From an uncultured Massilia sp. (GTDB taxonomy: Bacteria > Pseudomonadota > Gammaproteobacteria > Burkholderiales > Burkholderiaceae_D), in NCBI GenBank assembly GCA_913778765.1, contig CAJYXO010000116.1:62001-126000 (forward strand): 64,000 nucleotides of DNA, read 5' to 3'. The translations under genes and the position numbers were made by a program. This document shows, piece after piece, positions 42,383-51,488 of the stretch (the first letter of the stretch is position 1; each line of letters begins with the position of its first letter). Under the pieces are notes generated by a model, which was not told the origin of the DNA, did not search any database, and saw only the letters and a program-made list of their open reading frames with translations.

Positions 42383-45106
42383 TCACATGCCAAATTCGTA
42401 GCTGAATTCGCCGCTTTTCGACGCAATACGAACGGATCCGACCGGCGTTCCCGTCATCATCCGGTTCAAGAACTCCCGGCTGATATCCGGCAGCATCGTA
42501 TTGGTCAGAATCGCATCGATCATCCGCCCGCCCGACTCGCTCTCGGTGCAGCGCGACACCACCAGCTTCACGACATCGTCGCCATACTCGAACGGGATCT
42601 TGTAGCGCGCCTCGACGCGCTTCTTGATGCGGTCGAGCTGCAGCCTGACGATCGAACCCAGCATCTCGTCGGACAGCGGGTAGTAGGGGATGGTCACCAG
42701 GCGGCCCAGCAGCGCCGGCGGGAACACCTTCAGCAGCGGCGTACGCAGGGCCTTGGCCATGCCTTCCGGGTCGGGCATCAGGTCCGGGTCCTTGCACAGG
42801 CCGGCGATCAGGTCGGTGCCGGCGTTGGTGGTCAGGATGATCAGGGTGTTCTTGAAGTCGATGAAGCGCCCTTCCCCGTCTTCCATGAAGCCCTTGTCGA
42901 AGACCTGGAAGAACATCTCGTGCACGTCCGGGTGGGCCTTCTCGACTTCATCCAGCAGCACCACCGAATACGGCTTGCGGCGCACCGCTTCGGTCAGCAC
43001 GCCGCCCTCGCCGTAGCCGACATAGCCCGGCGGCGCGCCCTTCAGCGTCGACACCGTGTGCGCTTCCTGGAACTCGCTCATGTTGATGGTGATGAGGTTC
43101 TGCTCGCCGCCGTACAGGGCTTCGGCCAGCGCCAGCGCCGTTTCCGTCTTGCCGACGCCCGAGGTACCGGCCAGCATGAACACGCCGATCGGCTTGCTCG
43201 GGTTGTCCAGGCCGGCGCGCGAGGTCTGGATGCGCTTGGCGATCATTTCCATCGCATGGTCCTGGCCGATCACGCGCTGGCTCAGGGTGTGCGCGATGTT
43301 CAGGATGGTTTCCATCTCGTTGCGCGCCATGCGGCCGACCGGGATACCGGTCCAGTCGCCGACCACCGCCGCCACCGCCTGGTAGTCGACGGTCGGCAGG
43401 ATCAGCGGGTTCTCGCCCTGCAGGGCGCTCAGCTTGTCCTGCACCGCCTTCAGCCGCTCCTTCAGGGCCGCGCGTTCGTTTTCGTCCTGCTCGGGAGCTG
43501 CCTCCGAAGCTGCCGCTTCCAGCTTGCTGCCGGTGCCCTCGACCGGACGCGCGCCGTCGCGCAGCTGCGCGCGCAGCGCCAGCAGTTCGTCGACCAGTGC
43601 GCGCTCCTCGTTCCAGCGCCGCTCCAGGCCTTCCAGGCGGTCCTGCTCGGCCGCCAGCGCGGACTCGGCGTCGCGCGCACGGGCCGCGGTATCGATGCCG
43701 ATCGCGCCTTCGCGGCGGATGATGTCCATCTCGACCTTCAGCGCATCGATGCGTTTGCGGCTGTCGTCGACCTCGGCCGGGGTGGCGTGCAGGCTGACGG
43801 CCACGCGCGCGCAGGCGGTGTCGATCAGGCTGACCGATTTGTCGGGCAGCTGGCGCGCCGGGATGTAGCGGTGCGACAGCTTGACGGCCGCTTCCAGCGC
43901 CTCGTCGAGGATCTGCACCTGGTGGTGCTTTTCCATGGTCGAGGCGACGCCGCGCATCATCAGGATCGCACGCTCCTCGCTCGGCTCGTCCACCTGGATG
44001 CTCTGGAAGCGGCGGGTCAGGGCCGGATCCTTTTCGATGTGCTTCTTGTACTCGGCAAAGGTGGTGGCGCCGATGGTGCGCAAGGTGCCGCGCGCCAGCG
44101 CAGGTTTCAATAAGTTGGCCGCGTCGCCGGTGCCGGCCGCACCGCCGGCGCCGACCAGGGTGTGGGTTTCGTCGATGAACAGGATGATCGGCTTCTGGCT
44201 GGCCTGCACCTCGTCGATCACGGAGCGCAGGCGCTGCTCGAATTCGCCCTTCATGCTGGCGCCGGCCTGCAGCAGGCCGACGTCGAGCGCCAGCAGCCGC
44301 ACTTCCTTCAGCGAAGGCGGCACATCGCCGCGCGCGATCCGCTGCGCGAAGCCCTCCACCACCGCGGTCTTGCCGACGCCGGCCTCGCCGATCATGATCG
44401 GGTTGTTCTGGCGGCGGCGCATCAGGATGTCGACCATCTGGCGGATCTCGTCGTCGCGGCCGACGATCGGGTCCATCTTGCCGCCCCTGGCCTGCTCGGT
44501 CAGGTCCACCGTGAACTTCTTCAGCGCTTCCTGCTTGCCCATCTGGGCCGGGGCGATGGCGCCCGATTCTTCACCCGGGCTCGTACCTCCACCTGCGGCC
44601 TGGAAGCCATCGGAGGCAGCCAGCTTCGCTTCCGGCGACTCCTTCAGCAGCGTGGCGAAACGGTCGGACAGATCGTCGGCCTTGACGCGTTCGAACTGGC
44701 GGCTCATCGCGTACAGGGCGTTGCGCAGGTTCGCCGTCTTCAGCATGCCGAAGATCAGATGGCCGCTGCGCACCTGCGACTCGCCGAACATCAGGGTGCC
44801 GAACACCCAGGCGCGTTCGACCGTCTCTTCGAGCTGCGACGACAGGTCGGTGACCGAGGTGGCGCCGCGCGGCAGCCGGTCCAGCGCCGCCGTCAGGTCG
44901 CGCGCCAGCACCGCGCCATCCAGCTCGTAGTGGCGGATGATGCGGTGCAGGTCGGAGTCCTGCAGCTGCAGGATCTGGTGCATCCAATGGATCATCTCCA
45001 CGTAGGGATTGCCGCGCAGCTTGCAGAACACGGTGCTGCTCTCGATCGCGCGGTAGCACAGCGAATTGAGTTTTCCAAACAGGGCAACACGACTGATTTC
45101 GGCCAT
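42383..45106 (-). CDS. tssH: T6SS AAA+ ATPase TssH (ClpV)
   Basis: A 907-residue ClpB-class ATPase that disassembles contracted TssBC sheaths. An N-domain ('FGKLNSLCYRAIESSTVFCK', then 'VEMIHWMHQILQL') precedes AAA1 (Walker A 'GEAGVGKTAVVEG', Walker B 'ILFIDETHT'). The ClpB-like middle helices and AAA2 (Walker A 'GTSGVGKTETALALAEAL', Walker B 'VVLLDEVEKAHPDV') follow, then a ClpB-type end. Typical length. Start: ATG at 45106 with the conserved 'MAEISRVALFGKLN'; the longer upstream frame is antisense to nothing real. Follows tssG by 20 bases. Confidence 0.95.
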   Translation of the reverse strand: MAEISRVALFGKLNSLCYRAIESSTVFCKLRGNPYVEMIHWMHQILQLQDSDLHRIIRHYELDGAVLARDLTAALDRLPRGATSVTDLSSQLEETVERAWVFGTLMFGESQVRSGHLIFGMLKTANLRNALYAMSRQFERVKADDLSDRFATLLKESPEAKLAASDGFQAAGGGTSPGEESGAIAPAQMGKQEALKKFTVDLTEQARGGKMDPIVGRDDEIRQMVDILMRRRQNNPIMIGEAGVGKTAVVEGFAQRIARGDVPPSLKEVRLLALDVGLLQAGASMKGEFEQRLRSVIDEVQASQKPIILFIDETHTLVGAGGAAGTGDAANLLKPALARGTLRTIGATTFAEYKKHIEKDPALTRRFQSIQVDEPSEERAILMMRGVASTMEKHHQVQILDEALEAAVKLSHRYIPARQLPDKSVSLIDTACARVAVSLHATPAEVDDSRKRIDALKVEMDIIRREGAIGIDTAARARDAESALAAEQDRLEGLERRWNEERALVDELLALRAQLRDGARPVEGTGSKLEAAASEAAPEQDENERAALKERLKAVQDKLSALQGENPLILPTVDYQAVAAVVGDWTGIPVGRMARNEMETILNIAHTLSQRVIGQDHAMEMIAKRIQTSRAGLDNPSKPIGVFMLAGTSGVGKTETALALAEALYGGEQNLITINMSEFQEAHTVSTLKGAPPGYVGYGEGGVLTEAVRRKPYSVVLLDEVEKAHPDVHEMFFQVFDKGFMEDGEGRFIDFKNTLIILTTNAGTDLIAGLCKDPDLMPDPEGMAKALRTPLLKVFPPALLGRLVTIPYYPLSDEMLGSIVRLQLDRIKKRVEARYKIPFEYGDDVVKLVVSRCTESESGGRMIDAILTNTMLPDISREFLNRMMTGTPVGSVRIASKSGEFSYEFGM

Positions 45107-45126
45107 GATCGAGTCTTTCGCGTGAG

Positions 45127-46134
45127 TCAGCCTGCGAAGGCTGTCGGGTTTATCAAGAGTTGATCGGAATCGCGCCCTGCCGGCGCGCTCGCGAGAAAAG
45201 TGGTCCAGCCAAGGCGGCGTGCGCCCAGCGCCAGGCGCGGCACCTGCTCCTGCTTGAGGATCAGGCGCACGTCCCAGTCCAGCACCATGCCGGCGTAGTT
45301 GCGCACCCAGGCCAGCAGGCGGCCCATGCTGTCGCCGCCGGGCAGCATGCGCTGGTAGTCCTGGTAGTCGAGCGGGCCGATCACGAGGCGGAACTTGTGC
45401 TGGCAGTCCCACACGCTGCGGCCCAGGACGGCGGAGCTGCCGAGCCGGTTGCCGCGGTCCCGCATGCCGATCCGGGTCTGGCCGTCCAGCGGGATCTTCA
45501 TCCAGTGGCCGACGAACTGCTCGATCGCGACCGGCAGCTTGAAGTAGGCGCGCAGGATCGTCACCAGGCCGGCGGCCGGGCGCCGCTGGTTCGCCATCAG
45601 GCCGGCAAAATGCAGCTTGGCGAAGTCGCCGATTTCGTCGCGTTCCTGCAGCGCCGGGCTGCCGATGCCGAACAGGCTGCCGACATAGTCGCCGAAGCGG
45701 TCCAGTTCCGGCCGGTCCAGGCTGAGCGCCGGCTCGGTATTCGCGCGCACCCGGTAGAACAGCGAGACGATGCGGTGGTGGAAGACGTCGAGGAAGGCCG
45801 CCATGGTCGGGTCGCCCTGGTTGCGGACACGATCGCGCACGTACTCGGTCAGGTGCAGCGGCAGCGGGCCGTTGGGGCCCAGCAGTCCGAGAAAATTCAC
45901 GGCCAGGCGCGCGCGCTGTTCGGCGCTGGCCGGCGTAAAGCCGCGCACTGCCGTCGGCTCGAAGGCCAGCGACGGGTCCTGGCCGAAGCGCACCGCATCG
46001 TCGCGCGGCCGCAGCGACGCGCCGATACGCGGCTTGTCCGGATGGGCGCTCTCGATCAGGCGCAGGATCTGGAAGAAATCCATGCCGGCGGCGCGTTCCG
46101 CCAGTTCGCGCTCGAGCTCTAGAGGATCGCGCAT
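45127..46134 (-). CDS. tssG: T6SS baseplate subunit TssG
   Basis: A 335-residue TssG: 'DFFQILRLIESAHPDKPRIG', 'LAVNFLGLLGPNGPLPLHLT', 'EYVRDRVRNQGDPTMAAFLD' and 'FHHRIVSLFYRVRAN' (family landmark), 'GLVTILRAYFKLPVAIEQFV' and 'RLLAWVRNYAGMVLDWDVRL'. It forms the baseplate wedge with TssE and TssF. The start at 46134 overlaps the tssF end by 16 bases, giving translational coupling and the expected N-terminus. Confidence 0.94.
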   Translation of the reverse strand: MRDPLELERELAERAAGMDFFQILRLIESAHPDKPRIGASLRPRDDAVRFGQDPSLAFEPTAVRGFTPASAEQRARLAVNFLGLLGPNGPLPLHLTEYVRDRVRNQGDPTMAAFLDVFHHRIVSLFYRVRANTEPALSLDRPELDRFGDYVGSLFGIGSPALQERDEIGDFAKLHFAGLMANQRRPAAGLVTILRAYFKLPVAIEQFVGHWMKIPLDGQTRIGMRDRGNRLGSSAVLGRSVWDCQHKFRLVIGPLDYQDYQRMLPGGDSMGRLLAWVRNYAGMVLDWDVRLILKQEQVPRLALGARRLGWTTFLASAPAGRDSDQLLINPTAFAG

Positions 46135-48008
46135 GCGCCTCCCTTCGCCGGCCAGCGCATGATCTCGCCGCGCGCGACGGTGCGGATCACGGTTTCGGTG
46201 AACGCATTGATCGACACGTGCTGCCCGAAGAAGTGGCTCAGCACACCGCCCAGCACGAAGGCGCCGGCGCCTTCGAAGGCGGCATCGTCCATGGTGACGG
46301 TGATTTCCAGGCCGCGCCCGAAGGTGATCGGGCCCGGCGTCGGCATGCGCCGCGTGATGGCTGTCGAGGTCACCGAGCGCACGCCTTCGACCTGGCGCTG
46401 GGCGCTCAGGTCGATCGGATGGCAGTACAGCGCCAGCAGCTCGCGCAGGGCATGCGCACCGCGGTCCGGATCGCTGTCCACCAGCGACAGGTAGTTCAAC
46501 GACAGCTGGTTGATCAGGCGCCAGGCCATGTTCCCTTCGGCGAAGGAAGGCAGCGGCTGGCTGGGCCCGCCCAGCACGCGGATGGCCTGCACCGGGCCGC
46601 CGTCGTCGAGGATGAAATCGGTCTTGCCGACGCCGAGCGGCATGGCCAGCGGCAGGTCGCGGTTGGTGCACCACACCGTCAGGCCGAGCTGGCGCAGGTT
46701 GTGGCGGTACGGCGCCTCGGCGGCGTCGACGATGGCGAGGAAAGTCTCGCTGCCGACGTAGGACGAGCGCGGACCACGTGCGCGCTGGCGCTGCGACACC
46801 ACGCGCGGTTCGCGCCGGATCTGGTAGAAGGCCTGGCCCGGCGCTGCCGCATCGAGATCGCGCGCGCTGTACAGCGGGTGGAAGCTCTGCTCGGCCTCGA
46901 TGCCGCTGCCGTAGCCGGTCACGCTCTCGACCTGGTGCACCTCGAAGTCCATCGGCCGCGTGCGGTCGACCAGCACGTGGTATTCGTACTGGTCGCCGGA
47001 CAGGTTGATGCGGTCGGCGCGGCGCTGGAACAGGTTCACTACCGGCGTGCAGTTGAGCGCGAAATGGCTGGCGTCGAGCGTCTGTTCGAGGCGGGGGTCG
47101 CCACGATTCAGCAGGACCACGATCTCCAGCTCGCGCTCGGCGCAGGCGCGCACTGCCGGGCCGAGGCCCTTCACTTCGACGAACATGAAGCGCTGGGCGA
47201 AGGCGAAGTATTCCTGCAGCAGCCGGTAGCCCTGGAAGCTGCGCTGGCCGCTCGGCAGCAGCGCGTCGTCTTCGGCAAAGCCACGCGGCTGCAGCGCCGT
47301 CTTCGGCAGCAGCTTGTGCCACGCCGGGTTGGCGCCGCCGGCCGCGCGCGGCAACACCAGCACGCCCTCCACGCTGCCGAGCAGCTTTTCGAGGATGCGT
47401 CCCGGCAGGTCGTCGGCGCCGCGCAGGTGCAGCGTCAGGCTGTCCAGCGCCAGTGTATTGAAGGGCGCGCCGTTGGTGGTGCGCAGGCGCAGGCGCAGGC
47501 CGGCCTTGACCTGGGCCGGCAGTGCGGCGTCGACGCCGGCGATGCTGCCGCCATGGGTAAAGAAGCGGGCTTCCACCAGCTCGACCGGCCACAGGGTCAG
47601 CGCATGGGCGGTGCGGTATTCGCAGGCGGTGGCGTCATCCTTGCCGAGAACGCTGCGCATGCCGGCGCCGCGCGGAACCGCATAGCCGGCGTTCAGCGCC
47701 GGGTTGCCGAGGTCGGGCTGCAGCTGCACCACCGCCATCGACGGCGTCGGCGCCAGGAAATGCGGGTAGACGATCTCGGACAGGTGCTGGGTAAAGCGCG
47801 GGAACTCGGCGTCGATCTTCATCTGCACGCGCGCGGCCAGGAAGGAAAAGCCTTCCAGCAGCCGCTCGACGTAGGGATCGGCGCAGTCGAAGCCTTCGAG
47901 GCCGAGGCGGCCGGCGATCTTCGGGTACTGGGCCGCGAACTCGCCGCCCATCTCGCGCAGGTGCTGCAGTTCCTGGCTGTAGTAGCGCAACAGGCGCGGA
48001 TTGGTCAT
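46119..48008 (-). CDS. tssF: T6SS baseplate subunit TssF
   Basis: A 629-residue TssF. The N-terminus 'LLRYYSQELQHLREMGGEFA' is diagnostic, followed by 'DPYVERLLEGFSFLAARVQM', 'FTQHLSEIVYPHFLAPTPSM' and 'VNLFQRRADRINL'. The C-terminal 'GLEITVTMDDAAFEGAGAFV' and 'LSHFFGQHVSINAFTETVIR' are also typical. Normal length. Its ATG overlaps the tssE stop (ATGA). Confidence 0.94.
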   Translation of the reverse strand: MTNPRLLRYYSQELQHLREMGGEFAAQYPKIAGRLGLEGFDCADPYVERLLEGFSFLAARVQMKIDAEFPRFTQHLSEIVYPHFLAPTPSMAVVQLQPDLGNPALNAGYAVPRGAGMRSVLGKDDATACEYRTAHALTLWPVELVEARFFTHGGSIAGVDAALPAQVKAGLRLRLRTTNGAPFNTLALDSLTLHLRGADDLPGRILEKLLGSVEGVLVLPRAAGGANPAWHKLLPKTALQPRGFAEDDALLPSGQRSFQGYRLLQEYFAFAQRFMFVEVKGLGPAVRACAERELEIVVLLNRGDPRLEQTLDASHFALNCTPVVNLFQRRADRINLSGDQYEYHVLVDRTRPMDFEVHQVESVTGYGSGIEAEQSFHPLYSARDLDAAAPGQAFYQIRREPRVVSQRQRARGPRSSYVGSETFLAIVDAAEAPYRHNLRQLGLTVWCTNRDLPLAMPLGVGKTDFILDDGGPVQAIRVLGGPSQPLPSFAEGNMAWRLINQLSLNYLSLVDSDPDRGAHALRELLALYCHPIDLSAQRQVEGVRSVTSTAITRRMPTPGPITFGRGLEITVTMDDAAFEGAGAFVLGGVLSHFFGQHVSINAFTETVIRTVARGEIMRWPAKGGACAIL

Positions 48009-48511
48009 GGCCGCCGCCCCGTCGATTCGGACAGGCTGATGTGCGCCTGGTCGAGGTCGAGTTCGGTCTTGATGTAGAGCCGCTCGGGATACGGTTGGGC
48101 CCACATGTCGGCTTCGATCTCGAATGTGAGCTTGGTGATGCTGTTCGAGGTCGGCATGGCCTTGACCTGCACCGAGGAGCGGATCAGGCGCGGCTCGAAG
48201 TCCCAGATCGCCTGGCGGATCGCCCGTTCCAGGTCGCCCGTGTTCATGCCCGCCAGCGAGGCGCCGGACATGTCGGGCATGCCGTAGTTGAGGACCGAAT
48301 TCGCCAGGTGCGGCAGGCGCTGGCCGCCCGTGACGGACAGCAGGTTGGTGGTATTCAGCAGCCACGCAAGGTCGCGCAGGACGCCCTCGCGCAGGCTGCG
48401 CATCGACATGACGCGGCGCTCGCGCGCTTCGACCTCCTGGCCCGGCTCGTCGTCGGTCAGGCGGTCCAGCAGCGAAGGCTGCAGGCGTTCGCGCGGCGCC
48501 AGTTCAGCCAT
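48005..48511 (-). CDS. tssE: T6SS baseplate subunit TssE (gp25-like)
   Basis: A 168-residue gp25-like protein that nucleates the sheath on the baseplate. Features: 'LQPSLLDRLTDDEP', 'REGVLRDLAWLLNTTNL', 'LANSVLNYGMPDMSGAS', 'AIRQAIWDFEPRLIRSSVQV' (gp25 core) and 'LTFEIEADMWAQPYPERLYI'. The start at 48511 matches the usual 'MAEL..RERLQPSLLDRL'. It overlaps tagJ by 8 bases and tssF by 4. Confidence 0.93.
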   Translation of the reverse strand: MAELAPRERLQPSLLDRLTDDEPGQEVEARERRVMSMRSLREGVLRDLAWLLNTTNLLSVTGGQRLPHLANSVLNYGMPDMSGASLAGMNTGDLERAIRQAIWDFEPRLIRSSVQVKAMPTSNSITKLTFEIEADMWAQPYPERLYIKTELDLDQAHISLSESTGRRP

Positions 48512-49334
48512 GTGCGGCGGCTTCCTCTTGCGGGGCCGAGGGTCCATCCGAGCGCGCGTCCGGCTGCGCATCGAATGCGATCGAGCGCACGTCCATCAGC
48601 GCATAGTCGGCGCTGTCGCTGGCGAACATGCGCTGGCCCAGGCCGCGCTCGCCCTGCCACTCGGTGCGGCGCGCCAGCTTGATGGCGTCATCCAGGCTGT
48701 CGATGCTGCCGTCGTAGCGGGTCGGGATCAGGCCGACGGCCTGGGCGCCATTGGTCCAGGTGAAGGTGGCGGCGGTCCAGACGGCATCGCGCAGGTCGCT
48801 CGGCGCGTCGATCTCGATGCGGGCGATGCGGCTGAACGGAATCCAGAAATAGCGGCCGTTGACGATGGCTTCCAGCACCGGGCCGAGGCGGCGGTCGGCA
48901 TCCATCAGCCAGGCGAAGGCGTCGCCGTCGATGCTGCCGGACAGTGCGGGCGCCTGTTCGAAGGCCTGCTCGCGCAGCGCGGCTGCGCCGGCGGGGTCGG
49001 TGGCGTCGAGGCGCAGCGCCTCGACCAGCAGGCCGAGCCAGTCCTGCGGTTCGCCGAAGATCAGCGGCGCGCGCCTGCCGGCGAAGATCTCGGCGCGCAG
49101 CGCTTCGCACTGGATCGCTTCGCGGTAGGTCTGCACCATCGCCAGGGCGCCGGCATCGAGCTCGCCCGCCACGTTCAGCTGGGTCAGCGCGCGGTTCCAC
49201 TGCCCCATCACCGACAGCAGCTGGAACAGGAACACGCGGTGCTTCGCATTCGACGGCTCGCTGCGGATCTGGCTCTGAAGCGCGGCCAGCGCATCGGCGA
49301 GGCGGCCTTCCTTGATCAAGTCTTGCGGGTGCAT
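48504..49334 (-). CDS. tagJ: T6SS accessory protein TagJ (ImpE)
   Basis: A 276-residue ImpE/TagJ protein: 'LIKEGRLADALAALQSQIRS', then 'RVFLFQLLSVMGQWNRALTQ', an 'RAPLIFGEPQDWLGLLVEAL' landmark, 'DADRRLGPVLEAIVNGRYFW' and 'PTRYDGS'. TagJ binds the TssB sheath and ClpV in the T6SS subtype that carries it. Between hcp (55-base gap with a hairpin) and tssE (8-base overlap). Confidence 0.9.
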   Translation of the reverse strand: MHPQDLIKEGRLADALAALQSQIRSEPSNAKHRVFLFQLLSVMGQWNRALTQLNVAGELDAGALAMVQTYREAIQCEALRAEIFAGRRAPLIFGEPQDWLGLLVEALRLDATDPAGAAALREQAFEQAPALSGSIDGDAFAWLMDADRRLGPVLEAIVNGRYFWIPFSRIARIEIDAPSDLRDAVWTAATFTWTNGAQAVGLIPTRYDGSIDSLDDAIKLARRTEWQGERGLGQRMFASDSADYALMDVRSIAFDAQPDARSDGPSAPQEEAAAHG

Positions 49335-49357
49335 GGCGGTATCCCCATTTTTTGAAA

Positions 49358-49379
49358 GGCGGCCTCCGGCGAGGCCGCC
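49358..49379 (-). terminator. Strong hairpin just after hcp
   Basis: GGCGGCCTC-CGGC-GAGGCCGCC forms a 9-bp stem followed on the minus strand by TTTC and an A-rich stretch. It is a partial terminator or 3' stabiliser that would raise hcp mRNA over the downstream baseplate genes. Confidence 0.55.
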
Positions 49380-49389
49380 CGGTACTGCA

Positions 49390-49884
49390 TCAGCCCGCGG
49401 CTGCGTTGCCGGCGATATCCCAGGCGAAGTCCTTGTCGGCGTCCGGGGTGCCGTCCGGCTTCTGCATCGCATACGAGAACTTCACTTCGGCGAAGTTCAG
49501 GGTGACGTTCTCGGTCAGGCGGTCCTCGCCGCCGCTGCCGCCGGTCGAGATCGAGGACACCAGCACTTCCTTCATGGTGATCTCGATGTAGCGTTTCTGG
49601 CCTTCGCCGGCCTTGCGTGCCAGCAGCTTCACTTCCGGGATGTGGCTGCCTTTGGCCAGCGCGATCATCAGGGCGTTGGTGGACGAGTCGACGTACTTGG
49701 TGAAGGACAGGTCCTGGAAGTTGGCCTTGCCGGCGCCGCCGCCGCTGCCCATGTGGGTGGTGCCCGACTGCGACATGCCCCAGCTCCAGGCCAGTACGTC
49801 GATGTCGCCTTCGGAACCGCGGGCCTTGTCTGCCGACTCGCCCTTGATGTTCGGGCCCATGTTGATGAACATATCCAATGCCAT
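49390..49884 (-). CDS. hcp: T6SS tube protein Hcp (TssD)
   Basis: A 164-residue Hcp, the hexameric ring subunit of the T6SS inner tube. Family features: 'MALDMFINMGPNIKGES', 'IDVLAWSWGMSQSGTTH', 'DLSFTKYVDSSTNALMIALA', 'YIEITMKEVLVSSISTGGS' and 'ENVTLNFAEVKFSYAMQKPD'. AGGAG precedes the ATG. It is flanked by hairpins on both sides. Confidence 0.95.
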   Translation of the reverse strand: MALDMFINMGPNIKGESADKARGSEGDIDVLAWSWGMSQSGTTHMGSGGGAGKANFQDLSFTKYVDSSTNALMIALAKGSHIPEVKLLARKAGEGQKRYIEITMKEVLVSSISTGGSGGEDRLTENVTLNFAEVKFSYAMQKPDGTPDADKDFAWDIAGNAAAG

Positions 49885-49900
49885 GTTTCTCTCCTAGTTT

Positions 49901-49948
49901 GCCGGCGCGCGCCGGCGGAATGGATGGACGGGCAGGCTGGCTGCCCGT
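49901..49948 (-). promoter_or_regulatory. Two hairpins in the tssC-hcp gap
   Basis: A perfect 16-bp palindrome GCCGGCGCGCGCCGGC (49901-49916) and an 8-bp stem ACGGGCAG/CTGCCCGT with a 5-base loop (49928-49948) lie in the 104-base leader of hcp. Neither has a T-run, so processing or mRNA protection is likelier than termination. Confidence 0.5.
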
Positions 49949-49988
49949 GCTTTGCTACGTGATACGCTGCCGTTTTTCAACGAACGAC

Positions 49989-51476
49989 TCAGCCCTTGGC
50001 GGACGGCAGTTTGGACACCAGGCGCAGCGACACCGTCAGACCTTCGAGCTGGTAGTGCGGGCGCAGTAAGAACTTGGAGCTGTAGTAGCCCGGATTGCCT
50101 TCGATCTCCTCGACCACCACCTCGGCGGCGGCCAGCGGCTTCTTCGCTTTGGTGGCTTCGCTCGAGTTGACCGGATCGCCGTCGACGTACTTGATGATCC
50201 AGGACTGCAGCCAGCGCTGCATGTCGGCGCGTTCCTTGAACGAACCCACCTTGTCGCGCACGATGCACTTCAGGTAATGGGCGAAGCGGCAGGTGGCGAA
50301 CAGGTAAGGCAGACGCGCGGCCAGGTTGGCGTTGGCGGTGGCGTCCGGGTCGTCGTATTCGGCCGGCTTGTGCAGCGACTGCGCGCCGATGAAGGCGGCG
50401 AAGTCGGTGTTCTTCTTGTGCACCAGCGGCATGAAGCCGTTGGCCGCCAGCTCGGCTTCGCGGCGGTCCGAGATCGCGATCTCGGTCGGGCACTGCATCG
50501 CCACGCCGCCGTCGTCGGTCGGGAAGGCGTGCACTGGCAGGCCTTCGACCGCGCCGCCGGACTCGATGCCGCGGATGCGCGAACACCAGCCGTATTCCTT
50601 GAACGAGCGGTTGATGTTCACCGCCATCGCATAGGCCGCGTTGGCCCAGGTGTAGTTCTTCGAACCCGGCGCGCTGGTGTCTTCCTCGAAATCGAAGGCC
50701 TCGACCGGATCGGTCTTGGCGCCGTAGGGCTGGCGCGCCAGGAAGCGCGGCATGGCCAGGCCGACGTAGCGCGAATCCTCGGACTCGCGGAAGGAACGCC
50801 AGGCGGCGTGCTCCGGGGTCTGGAAGATCTTGGTCAGGTCGCGCGGATTCGCCAGCTCGTTCCACGATTCCATCAGCATCACCGACGGCGCGGCGGCGGA
50901 GATCAGTGGCGCATGGGCGGCGGCCGAGATCTTCGCCATCGAGGTCAGGAGCTCGACGTCGGGGGCGCTGTTGTCGAAGTAGTAGTCGGCCACGATGGAG
51001 CCGAAGGGCTCGCCGCCGAACTGGCCGTACTCTTCCTCGTACATCTTCTTGAATAGCGGGCTCTGGTCCCAGGCCGTGCCCTTGAACTTCTTGAGCGACT
51101 TGGCCAGGTCGTTCTTCGAGATGTTCATCACGCGGATCTTGAGCATCTCGTCGGTTTCGGTGTTGTTCACCAGGTAGTGCAGGCCGCGCCAGGCGCTTTC
51201 CAGCTTCTGGAACTCTTCGGCGTGCATGATCAGGTTGATCTGCTCGGTCAGCTTCTTGTCGAGCGCGGCGATCAGGCTCTGGATCGTGGCCAGCACGTCG
51301 CCGGACACCAGATTGGCGCCGGCCAGCGCCTGCTCGGCCAGGGTGCGCACCGCCACTTCGACCGATTCCTTGGCCTTGTCGGATTGCGGCTTGAATTCCT
51401 TCTGCAGCAGGGCACCGAAGTCGCTCATCTCGAGCGTGCCGGACTCCTGCTGTACTTCTGCGAGTGCTTCAGACAT
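49989..51476 (-). CDS. tssC: T6SS sheath large subunit TssC
   Basis: A 495-residue TssC (VipB), which forms the contractile sheath with TssB. Features: 'LDKKLTEQINLIMHAEEFQK', 'LESAWRGLHYLVNNTETDE', 'YEEEYGQFGGEPFGSIVADY', 'SMAKISAAAHAPLISAAAPS', 'AMPRFLARQPYG', 'NYTWANAAYAMAVNINRSFK' and C-terminal 'RPHYQLEGLTVSLRLVSKLP'. Normal length; 12 bases after tssB. Confidence 0.96.
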   Translation of the reverse strand: MSEALAEVQQESGTLEMSDFGALLQKEFKPQSDKAKESVEVAVRTLAEQALAGANLVSGDVLATIQSLIAALDKKLTEQINLIMHAEEFQKLESAWRGLHYLVNNTETDEMLKIRVMNISKNDLAKSLKKFKGTAWDQSPLFKKMYEEEYGQFGGEPFGSIVADYYFDNSAPDVELLTSMAKISAAAHAPLISAAAPSVMLMESWNELANPRDLTKIFQTPEHAAWRSFRESEDSRYVGLAMPRFLARQPYGAKTDPVEAFDFEEDTSAPGSKNYTWANAAYAMAVNINRSFKEYGWCSRIRGIESGGAVEGLPVHAFPTDDGGVAMQCPTEIAISDRREAELAANGFMPLVHKKNTDFAAFIGAQSLHKPAEYDDPDATANANLAARLPYLFATCRFAHYLKCIVRDKVGSFKERADMQRWLQSWIIKYVDGDPVNSSEATKAKKPLAAAEVVVEEIEGNPGYYSSKFLLRPHYQLEGLTVSLRLVSKLPSAKG

Positions 51477-51488
51477 GGTGTTCTCCGC

